Origin: Acidimicrobiia bacterium | Lineage (GTDB): Bacteria > Actinomycetota > Acidimicrobiia > Acidimicrobiales > CATQHL01 | Assembly (NCBI GenBank): GCA_009840735.1 | Contig: VXNF01000076.1 | Span: forward strand, 1 to 60,995 | DNA length: 60,995 bases | Direction: 5' to 3' | In this document: positions 9,000-18,564 of the stretch, in pieces | Numbering within the stretch: the stretch's first letter is position 1 | Layout: each line of letters opens with the position of its first letter | Notes under the pieces: model-generated | What the model saw: only the letters and a program-made list of their open reading frames with translations | Database searches by the model: none | What the model was told of the DNA's origin: nothing | Made by a program: the position numbers and the translations under genes

Positions 9000-9052
9000 A
9001 CCGTGACGGTAGCGGCGCCCCCTCGCGGTTCCTCCGGGTTGGCATCGAGGGC

Positions 9053-9571
9053 TCAGGGCTGGAAGTCGTCCAGCGCCGCCCAACGCGGGTCGCGCCGCTC
9101 CTCGGCCTGCTGCGGATCCTCCTGCGGCAGGGGCCCGTAGTACGAGCCCGCCGCCGGCCCCGCGCAAGCCTCGTCGCAGAGCGGCGCCAACGGCACGCTC
9201 AACAGCACCGCCTCGCGCAGCATCGGCGCTAGGTCCACGACCTCGCCGTCCAACGGGAACGTCTCGCCCTCGGCGGGCGCCGCCTCGAACACCTCCGTCA
9301 CCGTCGGCGCCACGCTGAACCGAACCGGCCCCAGGCAGCGCCGGCACTCGAGCTCCCAGCAGGCGCGCACCTCGCCGGAGCAGATGATGCGACCCGCCTG
9401 CGCCTCGAGGGTGAGCCGCAGCTCGACGGCGTCCCCGGCGATGACGGCGCCGCCCACGGCCAGCCCGTCCAGCACCCGGCTGCCTTCCAGCTCTCGCCGC
9501 CTGCCGGGGGCGGCAAGGAGGTCGGCGACGGGGACCAGCACCGGACGGCCACCCGGGCGCGGCTCGCTCAC
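9053..9571 (-). CDS. YceD/DUF177 family protein
   Basis: A 172-residue member of the DUF177 family, which in plants and bacteria is linked to 23S rRNA accumulation and always sits beside rpmF. The conserved core VRACWELECRRCLGPV (about residues 68-83) and a later LCDEAC give a cysteine pattern that may bind metal. It overlaps the upstream SepIVA-like gene by 4 bp and precedes rpmF by 53 bp. The molecular role is not established. Confidence 0.88.
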   Translation of the reverse strand: MSEPRPGGRPVLVPVADLLAAPGRRRELEGSRVLDGLAVGGAVIAGDAVELRLTLEAQAGRIICSGEVRACWELECRRCLGPVRFSVAPTVTEVFEAAPAEGETFPLDGEVVDLAPMLREAVLLSVPLAPLCDEACAGPAAGSYYGPLPQEDPQQAEERRDPRWAALDDFQP

Positions 9572-10206
9572 ACCTCGTCTTGGTTGAAGAAGAGCGGGTC
9601 GCTCTCGTAGGCCGGCGTCTCGGCGGCTGGCGGCGGCGGCGGCGACCGCTGCAGCTTCCGACGCCCCTCTCGCACATTGGCTAGAGCGCCCTCGATGGCA
9701 CTCTCGAAGCGGGCGAGCTGCTCGTCGCAGTAGTCCTCGAGTTCGAGCCGCTGCCGGCGAGCCTGCTCCTCAGCCGCCTCGATTATCCGCCGAGCCCGCG
9801 CCTCGGCCTGCTTCACCACCTCGGCCCGCTGCACCATGCGCGCCGCCTCAGCCTTCACGTCATCGATTATCTCCTCGGCGTCCCGGCGGGCCTTGGCCAG
9901 GTAGTCGTTGCGTTCCTTTATGAGCCACCGGGCGCTGCGCAGCGCCACCGGCAACCGCGCCCGGGCGATCCGAATCAGCTCCAGGAGGTGGTCGCGATCC
10001 AGCCGGACCTGCGAGGAAAGGCTCGAGCCGCGCGCCCCGCTGACGTAGCGCTCCAGGTCGCCGAGCGCAGCCTCCACGTCTTCGACGACCTCCTGACCGC
10101 CGCCGGCGATGGCGTCGAAGGGGCTGGGTTCGTCGGGCGATGCGACCAGCGGCGGCTCGGGCGGATCCCCCACGCCGGCTGCCAGCGGGTCGTCGTAGTA
10201 GCTCAC
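9568..10206 (-). CDS. SepIVA/DivIVA-like coiled-coil septation protein
   Basis: A 212-residue acidic protein. An unstructured N-terminus of about 45 residues is followed by a long Ala/Glu/Arg-rich coiled coil (about 65-180) with repeated EARARRII-type heptads, then a Pro-rich tail. Mycobacterial SepIVA, a DivIVA-like factor needed for septation and polar growth, has this architecture and lies in the same place directly upstream of the DUF177 gene. Overlaps of 4 bp with coaD and with the DUF177 gene indicate coupled translation. The assignment rests on architecture and context rather than on a catalytic motif. Confidence 0.75.
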   Translation of the reverse strand: MSYYDDPLAAGVGDPPEPPLVASPDEPSPFDAIAGGGQEVVEDVEAALGDLERYVSGARGSSLSSQVRLDRDHLLELIRIARARLPVALRSARWLIKERNDYLAKARRDAEEIIDDVKAEAARMVQRAEVVKQAEARARRIIEAAEEQARRQRLELEDYCDEQLARFESAIEGALANVREGRRKLQRSPPPPPAAETPAYESDPLFFNQDEV

Positions 10207-10685
10207 GAGCCCGACCGGCGTTCGCGCAAGCGCCGCGCCACGGCGGCTGGCACCATCGAGTCCACGTTGCCGCCGAAGCCGGCGATCTCCCGGATGTACT
10301 TGGAGGCGATGAACGAACTGGCCGACGTGGACGGCAGGAACACGGTGCGCACGCCGGCCACCTCGCGGTTGGTCTGGGCCATCTGCAGCTCGTTCTCGAA
10401 GTCCGACGTGGCCCGCAGGCCCTTCACGATGAAGTCAGCCTTCTCGCGCAGCGCCAGCGTGACGACCAGCTCGCCGAACATGGTGGTCCGGACGTTGGGT
10501 AGATGGGCGAACGTCTCGGCCAGCATGGACCCGCGCTCGTCCATGTCGAAGAAGGAGTCACTCTTCTGCGGGTTGTGCATGGCCGCCACGACTACCTCGT
10601 CGAACAGTTCGGCGGCCATCTCGACGACCTCGACGTGGCCGTTGTGTACGGGATCGAACGAACCGGGGTACAGCACGCGGACCAC
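10203..10685 (-). CDS. coaD: Phosphopantetheine adenylyltransferase
   Basis: A 160-residue enzyme of coenzyme A synthesis that joins 4'-phosphopantetheine to AMP. The nucleotidyltransferase motif GSFDPVHNGHVEVV lies near the N-terminus, the substrate loop KGLRATSDFENELQMA in the middle, and STSASSFIASKYIREIA near the end. The start is a GTG at 10685 with AGGGA five bases upstream; it lies one base after the rsmD stop codon, so the two are coupled. It feeds the pathway that later supplies the arm of AcpP. Confidence 0.96.
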   Translation of the reverse strand: MVRVLYPGSFDPVHNGHVEVVEMAAELFDEVVVAAMHNPQKSDSFFDMDERGSMLAETFAHLPNVRTTMFGELVVTLALREKADFIVKGLRATSDFENELQMAQTNREVAGVRTVFLPSTSASSFIASKYIREIAGFGGNVDSMVPAAVARRLRERRSGS

Positions 10686-10686
10686 G

Positions 10687-11259
10687 TCAGTCCCTGCCCG
10701 GTGCGGCGGCGGAGGTCTCGTCGTCTCCGGCGGTTCGCGGTGTTGCCATCTGCACAACGGTACTCCCCCGGCGGCGCTCGGAGATGACTAACCACGCCGG
10801 GTGGGCGGGCACCGCACGGTCCGATTCGACAACGAGGATGTTGGCGCGCAACCGTCCCAGCAGCCGCTCCCAGCCGTGGTCGGGAAAGTCGTAGGGCGGG
10901 TCGCAGAACGCCACGTCAAAGGACTCGCCAGCGGTAGCCAGCCAGCGGAGCGCGTCGCCGCGGACAACCCGGCAGCGGTCCCCGAAGTCCAGCGCCGCGA
11001 TGTTGGCCTCCAGCACGGCGGCGGTGCCGCGGTGACGCTCCACGAACGTGGCGTGCGCGGCGCCCCGCGACAGGGCCTCCAACCCCAGGGCGCCGCTGCC
11101 GGCGAAGGCGTCGAGAACCGCTGCGCCGGTCAGGTCGCCGTGGCTGCCGAGCGCGGCGAAGATCGACTCGCGCACCCGGTCGGCGGTGGGGCGCACCCGG
11201 TCGCCGCGGGGCACGCGCAGCCGCCGCCCGCGCGCCTGCCCGGCGATGATGCGGGTCAT
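10687..11259 (-). CDS. rsmD: 16S rRNA (guanine966-N2)-methyltransferase RsmD
   Basis: A 190-residue AdoMet-dependent rRNA methyltransferase. It begins RIIAGQARGRRL as the family does, then has the AdoMet-binding DAFAGSGALGLEALSRG (about residues 49-65) and the catalytic DPPYDFP. It lies directly upstream of coaD, a pairing common to many bacteria. Confidence 0.94.
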   Translation of the reverse strand: MTRIIAGQARGRRLRVPRGDRVRPTADRVRESIFAALGSHGDLTGAAVLDAFAGSGALGLEALSRGAAHATFVERHRGTAAVLEANIAALDFGDRCRVVRGDALRWLATAGESFDVAFCDPPYDFPDHGWERLLGRLRANILVVESDRAVPAHPAWLVISERRRGSTVVQMATPRTAGDDETSAAAPGRD

Positions 11260-11293
11260 CAGCGGGTGCCGAGCGGCAGACCGGGCGAGCCGC

Positions 11294-11935
11294 TCATCGA
11301 CCCGCCGTCGGCGGGCGCTGCATGAGCGTCACGGGGACCCGCTCGTCGACGGTGCGGACCTCGCCGGTCACAACGAAGCCGAGCCGACAGTAGAAGCCGA
11401 GGTTTCGGGGGTTGGATGACTCCAGATACGCGGCGAGGCCCAGCCGGTCGCAGCGGGCCAGCATCGGCGCCAACAGGCGTCCGCCGGTGCCGTTGCCCCA
11501 GCGGTCTGGCACCACCCCCACCGCCGCGAGGTGCCAGTGCGGCTCGGCCGGCGCGCGGGCGGCCATGGCGGCCAGGCTGGCGAGCACCGCCTCGGTCCGC
11601 TCACCGGCCAAGTCGGCCACCATGGCGCGGAACGCCGCGGTTACCGCTGCCGGCGGCTTGCCGGCGTCGGGCGGGTGCCAGCAGGCCGCTCCGGCACCGT
11701 CGCCGGCGACGTGAACCTCGCTGCCGGGCGGACCGTGGCGGATCATGAAGCTCCACCAATCCCTGCGCCGGGCGGGACGCTCGGCCGCCGCCACGCCCTC
11801 CATGATCCAGGCCTGCAGCGGATCCTTAGCGAAGGCCGCCGCCAGGACGGCAGCCACCTCGGCGGTGCGCTCGCCGCCGACCCGGCGCACCTCGGCCAGG
11901 CGAGCCAACTCGCTGGGTCGTCGCTCAACGCTCAT
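11294..11935 (-). CDS. GNAT-family N-acetyltransferase
   Basis: A 213-residue acetyltransferase. The acetyl-CoA-binding motif A is LAAVGVVPDRWGNGTGGRLL (about 135-155), followed by the motif B region YLESSNPRNLGFYCRLGFVV. The N-terminal part (ERPARRRDWWSFM, PGSEVHVAG) resembles GNAT enzymes found in natural-product and small-molecule resistance loci. The substrate cannot be predicted. It lies between recG and rsmD on the same strand. Confidence 0.85.
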   Translation of the reverse strand: MSVERRPSELARLAEVRRVGGERTAEVAAVLAAAFAKDPLQAWIMEGVAAAERPARRRDWWSFMIRHGPPGSEVHVAGDGAGAACWHPPDAGKPPAAVTAAFRAMVADLAGERTEAVLASLAAMAARAPAEPHWHLAAVGVVPDRWGNGTGGRLLAPMLARCDRLGLAAYLESSNPRNLGFYCRLGFVVTGEVRTVDERVPVTLMQRPPTAGR

Positions 11936-11949
11936 CGGCCCCAGTCTGG

Positions 11950-14136
11950 CTAGGACTTGTCGAAGTAGTCGATGTCGGCGTCGCTCAGCAGCAAAGCGAT
12001 CTCCTCGGTGAGGGTCGGATCCGGGCCGCCGGCGTCGCTGATCGCCTCGGCTGCCGCGCGGGCCCTCGGCACCCAGTCGCGGTCCCGGCGCAGCGACGCC
12101 AGCTTCAGGTCGCTACGGCCCGTCTGGCGGGAGTCCATGAGCGTGCCCTCGCCGCGCAGTTCCAGATCGATCTCGGAGAGCTCGAACCCGTCGCTGCTGT
12201 CCACGAGAGCGCCGAGGCGCGCCTGCGCTGACGGCGAGGGGTTCTCCGCCACGAGATAGCACCATCCCGGCGCCGCGCCGCGCCCCACCCGGCCCCGCAG
12301 CTGGTGCAGCTGGGCGATGCCGAAACGGTCGGCACCGAGGATCACCATGACGGTGGCGTTGGCCACGTCCACGCCCACCTCGATGACCGTCGTGGCGACC
12401 AGCACGTCCAACTCGCCGTCCCGGAAAGCGGCCATGAGGGGTTCCCGAGCACTCGCCGGCAGCCGTCCGTGCAGCATCCCGACCCGCAGACCGGCCAGCT
12501 CGCCGCGGCGCAACTCCTCAAACGTCGCCTCCGCGCCGGCCGCCGCAACCTTGTCGGACTCCTCGATGAGCGGGCAGACCACATAGGCCTGGCGGCCCGC
12601 GGCGACCTCGCCCCGCAGGCGCTCCCACACGGCGGGCTGCTCGAGGGGCGCCGTTACCGCGCTGGTGGTCACACCGGCCCGCCCGGCGGGCAACTCGTCT
12701 AGGCGAGACACGTCGAGGTCGCCGTAGACGGTCATGGCGGCGGTGCGCGGGATGGGCGTGGCCGTCATGACCAGAACGTCGGGAAGGCCCCCGAGGGCGG
12801 CGCGGGCCCCGAGGGCGGCGCGCTGCTCGACACCGAAGCGGTGCTGCTCGTCCACCACGGCGAGGCCGAGCGACTCGAAGGCGACGCCCTCGCTGATGAG
12901 GGCGTGCGTGCCGACGACCATGTTGACGTCGCCGCTCGCTAGGCCGCCCAGGATGCGCTGGCGGGCTCTCGCCCCGCTGCGGCCCGTCAGCAGCTCCAGT
13001 GAGACCGGCGCCAAGCCGCCGAGGCTCAGCCGCCCCGTCCCGCCCGCCAGACCGCCGTCGCCGTCGCCGTCGCCGTCGCCGAGGCAGTCCAACAGCCCGC
13101 TGAGCCCCAGGTAGTGCTGCTCGGCCAGCACCTCGGTGGGCGCCATCAGGGCGGCCTGGCGCCCGCCGCCGACCACCGCCAGCATGGCGGTCAGCGCCAC
13201 CACCGTCTTGCCCGAGCCCACCTCGCCCTGCAGCAGCCGGTGCATCGGCCACGGCTGGGACAGATCGGCCAGGATCTCCGCGACGGTGCGGCTCTGGGCG
13301 GCGGTCAAGGCGAACGGCAGCCGCCGATGGAACCCCGCCAGCAGCGCCCGGTCCACCTCGTGGGCGATGCCGTCGCCGGCGCGCTCGCGGTCGCGCTTGC
13401 GCCCCACGAGCGCCACCTGCATCCGCAGCAGCTCGTCGAACACCAGCCGGTTCCGGGCCCGGGTCACGTCGGCGAACGTCTCAGGGTCGTGGATCAGCCG
13501 CAGCGCCTCGAAGCGCCCGCACAGACCGTGGGCCCCCAGCAGATCGACGGGCACCGGGTCGGCGATGCCCCGCGGTTCGCAGCGCCGCAGCGCTTCAGCC
13601 ACCATGTCCGCTATCTCCCAGGTGGTGATCGCCGCCTTGGCCGACAGCGGGTAGACGGCGAAGATGCCCCCGGTGCGGTCGCCCACGAGGTCCACCACCG
13701 GGTTGGTCATCTGCAGGGCGCCCCGGAACTCCTCCAAGCGCCCGTACAGCACCGCCTGCATGTCCTCGCGCAGCTGCTTGGAGCGCCACGGCTGGTTGAA
13801 GAACACGCATTTCAGCGAGGCGCCGTCGCGGTCAGAGACTCGCACCTCCACCCGGTCGCGGCGCCTGCGCCCAGGCCCAGGGTCGCGACCGGGCACGGAC
13901 CGCACCCTGTTGACGGTGGCTAGCACGGTGGCGTCCTCGCCCACGTTCAGCTCGCCGACGGTGGCCTCCCGGCTGCGGTCCAGGTAGCGGCGGGGGTAGT
14001 AGGTGAGCAGATCCCCCAGCTGCGCCACGCCGAGCTCGCCCAAGGCCTCCACCCGGCGCTGGTTGCCGCGCTTGAGGCGCTCGAGGCCGATCCCGGCCAG
14101 GTCCCGCCACGTCAGCGGGGCGGACGTCTCGACCAC
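11950..14136 (-). CDS. recG: ATP-dependent DNA helicase RecG
   Basis: A 728-residue branch-migration helicase that remodels stalled forks and Holliday junctions. An N-terminal OB/wedge domain (PRRYLDRS, VEVRVSDRDGASLKCVFFNQPW) precedes helicase domain 1 with Walker A GEVGSGKT, DEQHRFGVEQR as motif II and TATPIPRT as motif III. Domain 2 has the family motifs ATTVIEVGVDVANATVM and QLHQLRGRVGRG. A run of four Asp-Gly pairs, encoded by a hexanucleotide repeat, sits in a surface loop of domain 1. The fakA-like gene lies 28 bp upstream, a pairing also seen in other actinobacteria and Firmicutes. Confidence 0.96.
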   Translation of the reverse strand: MVETSAPLTWRDLAGIGLERLKRGNQRRVEALGELGVAQLGDLLTYYPRRYLDRSREATVGELNVGEDATVLATVNRVRSVPGRDPGPGRRRRDRVEVRVSDRDGASLKCVFFNQPWRSKQLREDMQAVLYGRLEEFRGALQMTNPVVDLVGDRTGGIFAVYPLSAKAAITTWEIADMVAEALRRCEPRGIADPVPVDLLGAHGLCGRFEALRLIHDPETFADVTRARNRLVFDELLRMQVALVGRKRDRERAGDGIAHEVDRALLAGFHRRLPFALTAAQSRTVAEILADLSQPWPMHRLLQGEVGSGKTVVALTAMLAVVGGGRQAALMAPTEVLAEQHYLGLSGLLDCLGDGDGDGDGGLAGGTGRLSLGGLAPVSLELLTGRSGARARQRILGGLASGDVNMVVGTHALISEGVAFESLGLAVVDEQHRFGVEQRAALGARAALGGLPDVLVMTATPIPRTAAMTVYGDLDVSRLDELPAGRAGVTTSAVTAPLEQPAVWERLRGEVAAGRQAYVVCPLIEESDKVAAAGAEATFEELRRGELAGLRVGMLHGRLPASAREPLMAAFRDGELDVLVATTVIEVGVDVANATVMVILGADRFGIAQLHQLRGRVGRGAAPGWCYLVAENPSPSAQARLGALVDSSDGFELSEIDLELRGEGTLMDSRQTGRSDLKLASLRRDRDWVPRARAAAEAISDAGGPDPTLTEEIALLLSDADIDYFDKS
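13054..13077 (-). repeat. Hexanucleotide tandem repeat inside recG
   Basis: Four perfect copies of GCCGTC (plus strand) encode the Asp-Gly run of RecG. The unit is a multiple of three, so slippage would change loop length without breaking the frame. Confidence 0.85.
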
Positions 14137-14164
14137 CGGTCAGCCGCAGCGCCGGCTCTGGCGC

Positions 14165-15853
14165 CTATTCGACGCCGATGTAGTAGTGGTAGAGCGGCTG
14201 GCCGCCGGCGTGGGTCTCCAGTTCGACGTGCGGCCGCTGCTCCGCCAGCCATCGCTCCACTGCGTCGGTGTCGGTCTCGGTGGCCTCGGCGCCGCAGATC
14301 AGCGTCACGATCTCGTGCTCGTCGCCCACGAGCCGCTCCAGCAGGCCGCAGGTGGCGGAGGCCAGGTCCGTGGCCGTGTACTGCACCTCGCCGCCGCTGA
14401 GGCCCATGTAGTCGCCCTCGGCTACAGGGCCCGCCGGCGTGACCGCGTCACGCACAGCTCGGGTGACCTCGCCGGCGACGACCTCGCTGGCGAGGGCCTC
14501 CATGAACTCGCCGTTGCGCGCCGCTTGGGCCTCGGGATTGAACTCCACCATGGCGATGAGCCCGGCGGGGATGCTCACCGTCGGCACCACCACCACCTCC
14601 TTGTCGGTGAGCTCGTGCAGCTGCCGGGCGGCCAGGACGATGTTGCGGTTGTTGGGGAGCACCACGACGCCGTCGGCGGGGGCGCGCTCCACGGCCTCGA
14701 GGAGCGCAGCCACCGAAGGGTTCATGGTCTGGCCGCCGGTCACAACCTGGACCGCGCCATACGATTCGAACATCCGCCGCACCCCGTCGCCGGCAGCCAC
14801 CGCCACGACCCCCGTCGCCGTGCGCACCGGCGACACCACATGGTCGACATGCGCCACCTGCTCATGCAGGTCCGTGACCTCGATACGGTGCGGCCGGCCG
14901 GCCTCGACCCCGGCTTCGATGGCGCCGCCGATGTCGTCGGTATGGATGTGGCAGTTCCACTTCCCGTCTCCGCCCACGACCACGATCGAGCCGCCGATCT
15001 CACCCCAGCGGTCCTTGAAGGCGTCGATCCTGTCGTCATCGGCATCAAGGAGAAACATCACCTCGTACCGCAGGTCGGCCACGTCGCCGGCACCCTCGAT
15101 GTGGTGAGGGTCGTCGAGCACCGGGGCGGCGACCTCAGGCGGCTCGGGCAGCGGACGGCCTTCCACCACGTGCGCTAGGGCGTCGAGCAGTAGCAGCAGC
15201 CCCTGGCCGCCCGCGTCGACGACCCCGGCGGTGCGCAGCACCTCGAGCAGTTCGGGGGTGCGATCCAGGCTCTCCTGACCGGCCTTGATGGCCTCGTCGA
15301 TCACCTCGGTGAGCGGAGCACCCCGCCGGGCCGTAGCAGCGGCTGCGGTGGCTAGGTCGCGACCCACGGTCAGGATGGTGCCCTCGGTGGGGTCGGGTAC
15401 CGCCCCGTAGGCCGCCTCCGCGGCCGCCTCCAGACTGCCGGCCAGGCTGGAGGCGTCGATTCTCAGCGACTCGCGCCAGGATCCAGCCAAACCTCGTAGG
15501 AATTGCGACACGATGATGCCCGAGTTGCCGCGTCCGGCCTCTAGGGCGCTTTCGTGTATGCACGTGCAGACGAGTTGCATTCTGTAACCGTCTGGGAGAA
15601 AGCGCCATGTCCTATCGACAAGCCGCCGCCGCCAATCAAGGTCGCTGTGCCGCTCGCTGCTGCCAGGCAGGGCCGCCGTCACCGCCCGCAGTGTCAGCGC
15701 CATGTTCGTGCCCGTGTCGCCGTCAGGCACCGGGTAGACGTTGAGGGCGTCGATGACCGAGCGGTGCGCCGTCAGCGCCTCGCTATAGCAGCGGATCAGT
15801 TCGCAAACATGGTTGGAACTCAGGTGTTTCAGAGGCGCCACGGCGTTACACAT
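14165..15853 (-). CDS. DAK2/DegV-type fatty acid kinase A-like protein (FakA/YloV family)
   Basis: A 562-residue protein. The N-terminal DhaL-type nucleotide domain carries NVYPVPDGDTGTNM, the Mg-ATP loop, and RGNSGIIVSQFLRG; the C-terminal half contains the YloV-type domain with GDGKWNCHIHTDDIGGAIEAG and LPNNRNIVLAARQ. FakA phosphorylates fatty acids delivered by FakB proteins. The stretch between the two DhaL motifs is longer than usual and Cys/Trp-rich. The ATG at 15853 is chosen because it leaves about 40 residues before the nucleotide loop, as in the family; a GTG at 15925 is possible but adds a segment with no resemblance. No FakB gene is in the window. Confidence 0.85.
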   Translation of the reverse strand: MCNAVAPLKHLSSNHVCELIRCYSEALTAHRSVIDALNVYPVPDGDTGTNMALTLRAVTAALPGSSERHSDLDWRRRLVDRTWRFLPDGYRMQLVCTCIHESALEAGRGNSGIIVSQFLRGLAGSWRESLRIDASSLAGSLEAAAEAAYGAVPDPTEGTILTVGRDLATAAAATARRGAPLTEVIDEAIKAGQESLDRTPELLEVLRTAGVVDAGGQGLLLLLDALAHVVEGRPLPEPPEVAAPVLDDPHHIEGAGDVADLRYEVMFLLDADDDRIDAFKDRWGEIGGSIVVVGGDGKWNCHIHTDDIGGAIEAGVEAGRPHRIEVTDLHEQVAHVDHVVSPVRTATGVVAVAAGDGVRRMFESYGAVQVVTGGQTMNPSVAALLEAVERAPADGVVVLPNNRNIVLAARQLHELTDKEVVVVPTVSIPAGLIAMVEFNPEAQAARNGEFMEALASEVVAGEVTRAVRDAVTPAGPVAEGDYMGLSGGEVQYTATDLASATCGLLERLVGDEHEIVTLICGAEATETDTDAVERWLAEQRPHVELETHAGGQPLYHYYIGVE

Positions 15854-16022
15854 TAGCGACGGCGCGTCGCCCGCCCGCCGAGCCGCCGGCGATGCGACCC
15901 TCGTCACATCTGCGGCGCGATCCACCTCGCGCCGCCGCGCAGCCGACTACCCTGCGGGCACGCTCGGCGGGGACCTCGCCGGGCGCTGTCACATATCGGG
16001 GACACCGACCCGGGAGACACGC

Positions 16023-16250
16023 ATGCAGGGAGTCATCAAGTCCTACGACCCCGTCACCGGTGACGGCGTCGTCGTGCGCGACACCGACTTCATCGAGTGC
16101 GACCTCGCCGAGGGCGCCCTCGCGGGGTCCGTGTTCCGCTTCCTCCGCCAGGGCCAGAGGGTGATCTTCGACCTCGACGACGACGGCCGGGCCACCGCCC
16201 TGCGCCTCGGCAGCGAGGTGGACATGGGCACGCCGCCGCACCTCTACTGA
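16023..16250 (+). CDS. Small cold-shock-domain-like protein
   Basis: A 75-residue protein that lines up with the five-strand cold-shock fold: [16 protein letters not shown] for strands 1-2, a D-rich middle, and [18 protein letters not shown] for strands 4-5. True Csp proteins bind RNA through aromatic residues in KWFN and GFGFI; here the first becomes KSYD and the second GDGVV, so nearly all of the aromatic face is missing. GGGAG lies six bases before the ATG. The 169 bp between this gene and the divergent fakA-like gene must hold both promoters, but I see no clear element there. Confidence 0.75.
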   Translation: MQGVIKSYDPVTGDGVVVRDTDFIECDLAEGALAGSVFRFLRQGQRVIFDLDDDGRATALRLGSEVDMGTPPHLY

Positions 16251-16279
16251 GCACGTCGGCCCGTGCTGCGAGCAGCCCC

Positions 16280-18091
16280 ATGACCATCAGCGAGGTCAGA
16301 ACCGTCACAACCCACCAGCGGCTGCTTCGGTGGGTCGAGGAGTGCCGGGGGGTCCTGCAACCCGCCGCCGTCCACTGGTGCGACGGCAGCGAGGCCGAAT
16401 GGGAGAGGCTTTGCGCCTCCCTGGAGGCCTCGGGCACCTTCTGTCGGCTCAACAGTGCCCTGCGCCCCAACAGCTTCCTGGCACGCTCCGATCCCGCGGA
16501 CGTCGCCCGCGTCGAGGACCGCACGTTCATCGCCTCGGTCAGCCCCGACGACGCGGGCCCGACCAACAACTGGCGCGACCCCACTGAACTGAAGGCCGAG
16601 ATGCTCGAGCGCTTTCGGGGCGCCATGGCGGGCCGAACCATGTACGTGATCCCGTTCAGCATGGGTCCGCTGGGCTCGCACATCTCCCAGATCGGCGTGC
16701 AGCTCACCGACTCGGCCTACGTGGTGGTGAACATGCGGATCATGGCGCGCATCGGCGACGCGGTGCTGGCCGAACTCGGCGACGACGGCAACTTCGTGCC
16801 GTGCCTGCATTCGGTGGGCCGCCCGCTGGGCGACGGGGCGCCCGAGCTCCCGTGGCCTTGTGACCCCGAGAACAAGTACATCGCCCACTTCCCCGAGACC
16901 CGGGAGATCTGGTCCTACGGCTCGGGCTACGGCGGCAACGCCCTGCTGGGCAAGAAGTGCTTCGCCCTGCGCATCGCCTCGGTCATGGCCCGCGACGAGG
17001 GCTGGCTGGCCGAGCACATGCTGATCATGAGCGTCACCCCGCCGGGGGGGCCGAAGCACTACGTGGCCGGGGCGTTCCCGTCGGCCTGCGGCAAGACCAA
17101 CATGGCCATGATGGTGCCGACGCTTCCGGGCTGGAAGGTGGAGACGGTAGGCGACGACATCGCCTGGATGCGCTTCGGCGAAGACGGTCGGCTGTACGCC
17201 ATCAACCCCGAGCACGGCTTCTTCGGCGTGGCCCCGAACACGTCCTACCGCACCAACCCGAACGGTGTAGAGACACTTTGGGGCAACTGCATCTTCACGA
17301 ACACGGCTGCGACCGCCGGCGGCGACGTTTGGTGGGAGGGCCTCACTCCCACCGCGCCGGGCGGTCTGACCGACTGGCTCGGCCGGCCCTACTCGGCTGA
17401 TTCGGGCGAGCCAGCGGCGCACCCCAACGCCCGCTTCACCGCCCCCGCCTCCCAATGCCCGTCCATCGCGCCCGAGTGGGAGGACCCAGCCGGCGTGCCC
17501 ATCTCGGCCATCGTCTTCGGTGGGCGCCGGGCGCGCAACGCCCCGTTGGTCACCGCCGCCCGCGACTGGCGCCACGGCGTGTTCCTGGGCTCGATCCTCA
17601 ACTCCGAGACCACCGCCGCGGCCGGCGGCGCCGTGGGCCGGGTGCGATTCGACCCCTTCGCCATGCGGCCCTTCTGCGGCTACAACATGGGTGACTACAT
17701 GGCCCACTGGCTGGAGATGGGCGCCGCGCGCGACCCCTCCCGACTGCCGCGGATCTTCTGGGTGAACTGGTTCCGCCGCGGTGCCGACGGGCGCTTCCTG
17801 TGGCCCGGCTTCGGCGACAACTGCCGCGTGCTGCGCTGGATCGTGGAGTGCGCAGAGGGACGCGGCGAGGCCGTCGAGACCCCCTTGGGCCTGATCCCGC
17901 GGCCCGGTGCCCTGGACCTCTCGGGGCTGCGGATCCCCGCGGGGGACATGGACGAACTGCTAGCGGTGGACCGGGACGCCTGGCGAGGCGAGGCAGAGCT
18001 CATCCGCGAGCACTTCGCCAGCTTCGGCGACCGCCTGCCGCAGGAGCTGTGGGCAGAACTGGCGCTCCTGGAGGAGCGGCTGGAGGCCTGA
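16280..18091 (+). CDS. pckG: Phosphoenolpyruvate carboxykinase (GTP)
   Basis: A 603-residue GTP-type PEPCK that converts oxaloacetate to PEP. The kinase P-loop [14 protein letters not shown] carries the catalytic cysteine. Other family blocks are [59 protein letters not shown] and [22 protein letters not shown]. The ATG at 16280 gives the normal family length; the open frame extends about 60 codons upstream, through the cold-shock gene. It works with the pyruvate carboxylase and glyoxylate genes of this window at the PEP-pyruvate-oxaloacetate node. Confidence 0.96.
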   Translation: MTISEVRTVTTHQRLLRWVEECRGVLQPAAVHWCDGSEAEWERLCASLEASGTFCRLNSALRPNSFLARSDPADVARVEDRTFIASVSPDDAGPTNNWRDPTELKAEMLERFRGAMAGRTMYVIPFSMGPLGSHISQIGVQLTDSAYVVVNMRIMARIGDAVLAELGDDGNFVPCLHSVGRPLGDGAPELPWPCDPENKYIAHFPETREIWSYGSGYGGNALLGKKCFALRIASVMARDEGWLAEHMLIMSVTPPGGPKHYVAGAFPSACGKTNMAMMVPTLPGWKVETVGDDIAWMRFGEDGRLYAINPEHGFFGVAPNTSYRTNPNGVETLWGNCIFTNTAATAGGDVWWEGLTPTAPGGLTDWLGRPYSADSGEPAAHPNARFTAPASQCPSIAPEWEDPAGVPISAIVFGGRRARNAPLVTAARDWRHGVFLGSILNSETTAAAGGAVGRVRFDPFAMRPFCGYNMGDYMAHWLEMGAARDPSRLPRIFWVNWFRRGADGRFLWPGFGDNCRVLRWIVECAEGRGEAVETPLGLIPRPGALDLSGLRIPAGDMDELLAVDRDAWRGEAELIREHFASFGDRLPQELWAELALLEERLEA

Positions 18092-18152
18092 GCCCCGGCG
18101 CCCCCTTCCTCCCGGGTCTGCCGCGGTCCGAATGGCGGGCTGTCGCGGCCGC

Positions 18153-18524
18153 TCAGCCGATGGTCATCGTTCTGATGATGAGACCGGCGATGAAGAGCCC
18201 GCCCCAGCCGTAGAGCAGGTGGTGCCGGCTTGGCATCACCTGGGAGCGGTAGCTGAAGAGGATTCCGAGCGCGGCGAGGGTGATGAAGCCGTAGAAGGTG
18301 TGGATGCCGCCGACTTCCCGCCCCCCGCCGGCCGTAAGCACCACGCCGATGATGACCTCGGCCACCAGCAACGACTGAACCGCCAGCAGCGACCACCACA
18401 GGGCGCGGGACCGCAGCCGGGGCAGCTTGTGCGCCGCCAGCGCCCAGACCGCCGCCGCGCCGTTGCCCGCCAGGACCACCCAGGCGATGATGGCGTGGGC
18501 CTCAGCGACCGACTCGGCACCCAC
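18153..18524 (-). CDS. Four-helix membrane protein of unknown function
   Basis: About 123 residues with four clear hydrophobic segments: near AHAIIAWVVLAG, LWWSLLAVQSLLVAEVIIGVV, IHTFYGFITLAALGILFSY and YGWGGLFIAGLIIRTM. Histidines lie at the membrane edges of segments 1, 3 and 4, which could be haem or metal ligands, but no family motif is recognised. The start is taken as the GTG at 18524 because the open frame upstream runs into the PIG-L gene; there is no good ribosome-binding site. It lies 40 bp downstream of the PIG-L gene and is probably co-transcribed with it. Confidence 0.6.
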   Translation of the reverse strand: MGAESVAEAHAIIAWVVLAGNGAAAVWALAAHKLPRLRSRALWWSLLAVQSLLVAEVIIGVVLTAGGGREVGGIHTFYGFITLAALGILFSYRSQVMPSRHHLLYGWGGLFIAGLIIRTMTIG

Positions 18525-18564
18525 CGTGGCGTTCAGCCCTGCGGGCCGGCCCCGCGGCGCATCC

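Noticed and set aside
15854-15925. Longer N-terminus of the FakA-like protein from the GTG at 15925
   Set aside because: The extra 24 residues have no family resemblance; the ATG at 15853 gives the usual distance to the nucleotide loop. It remains a possible alternative.
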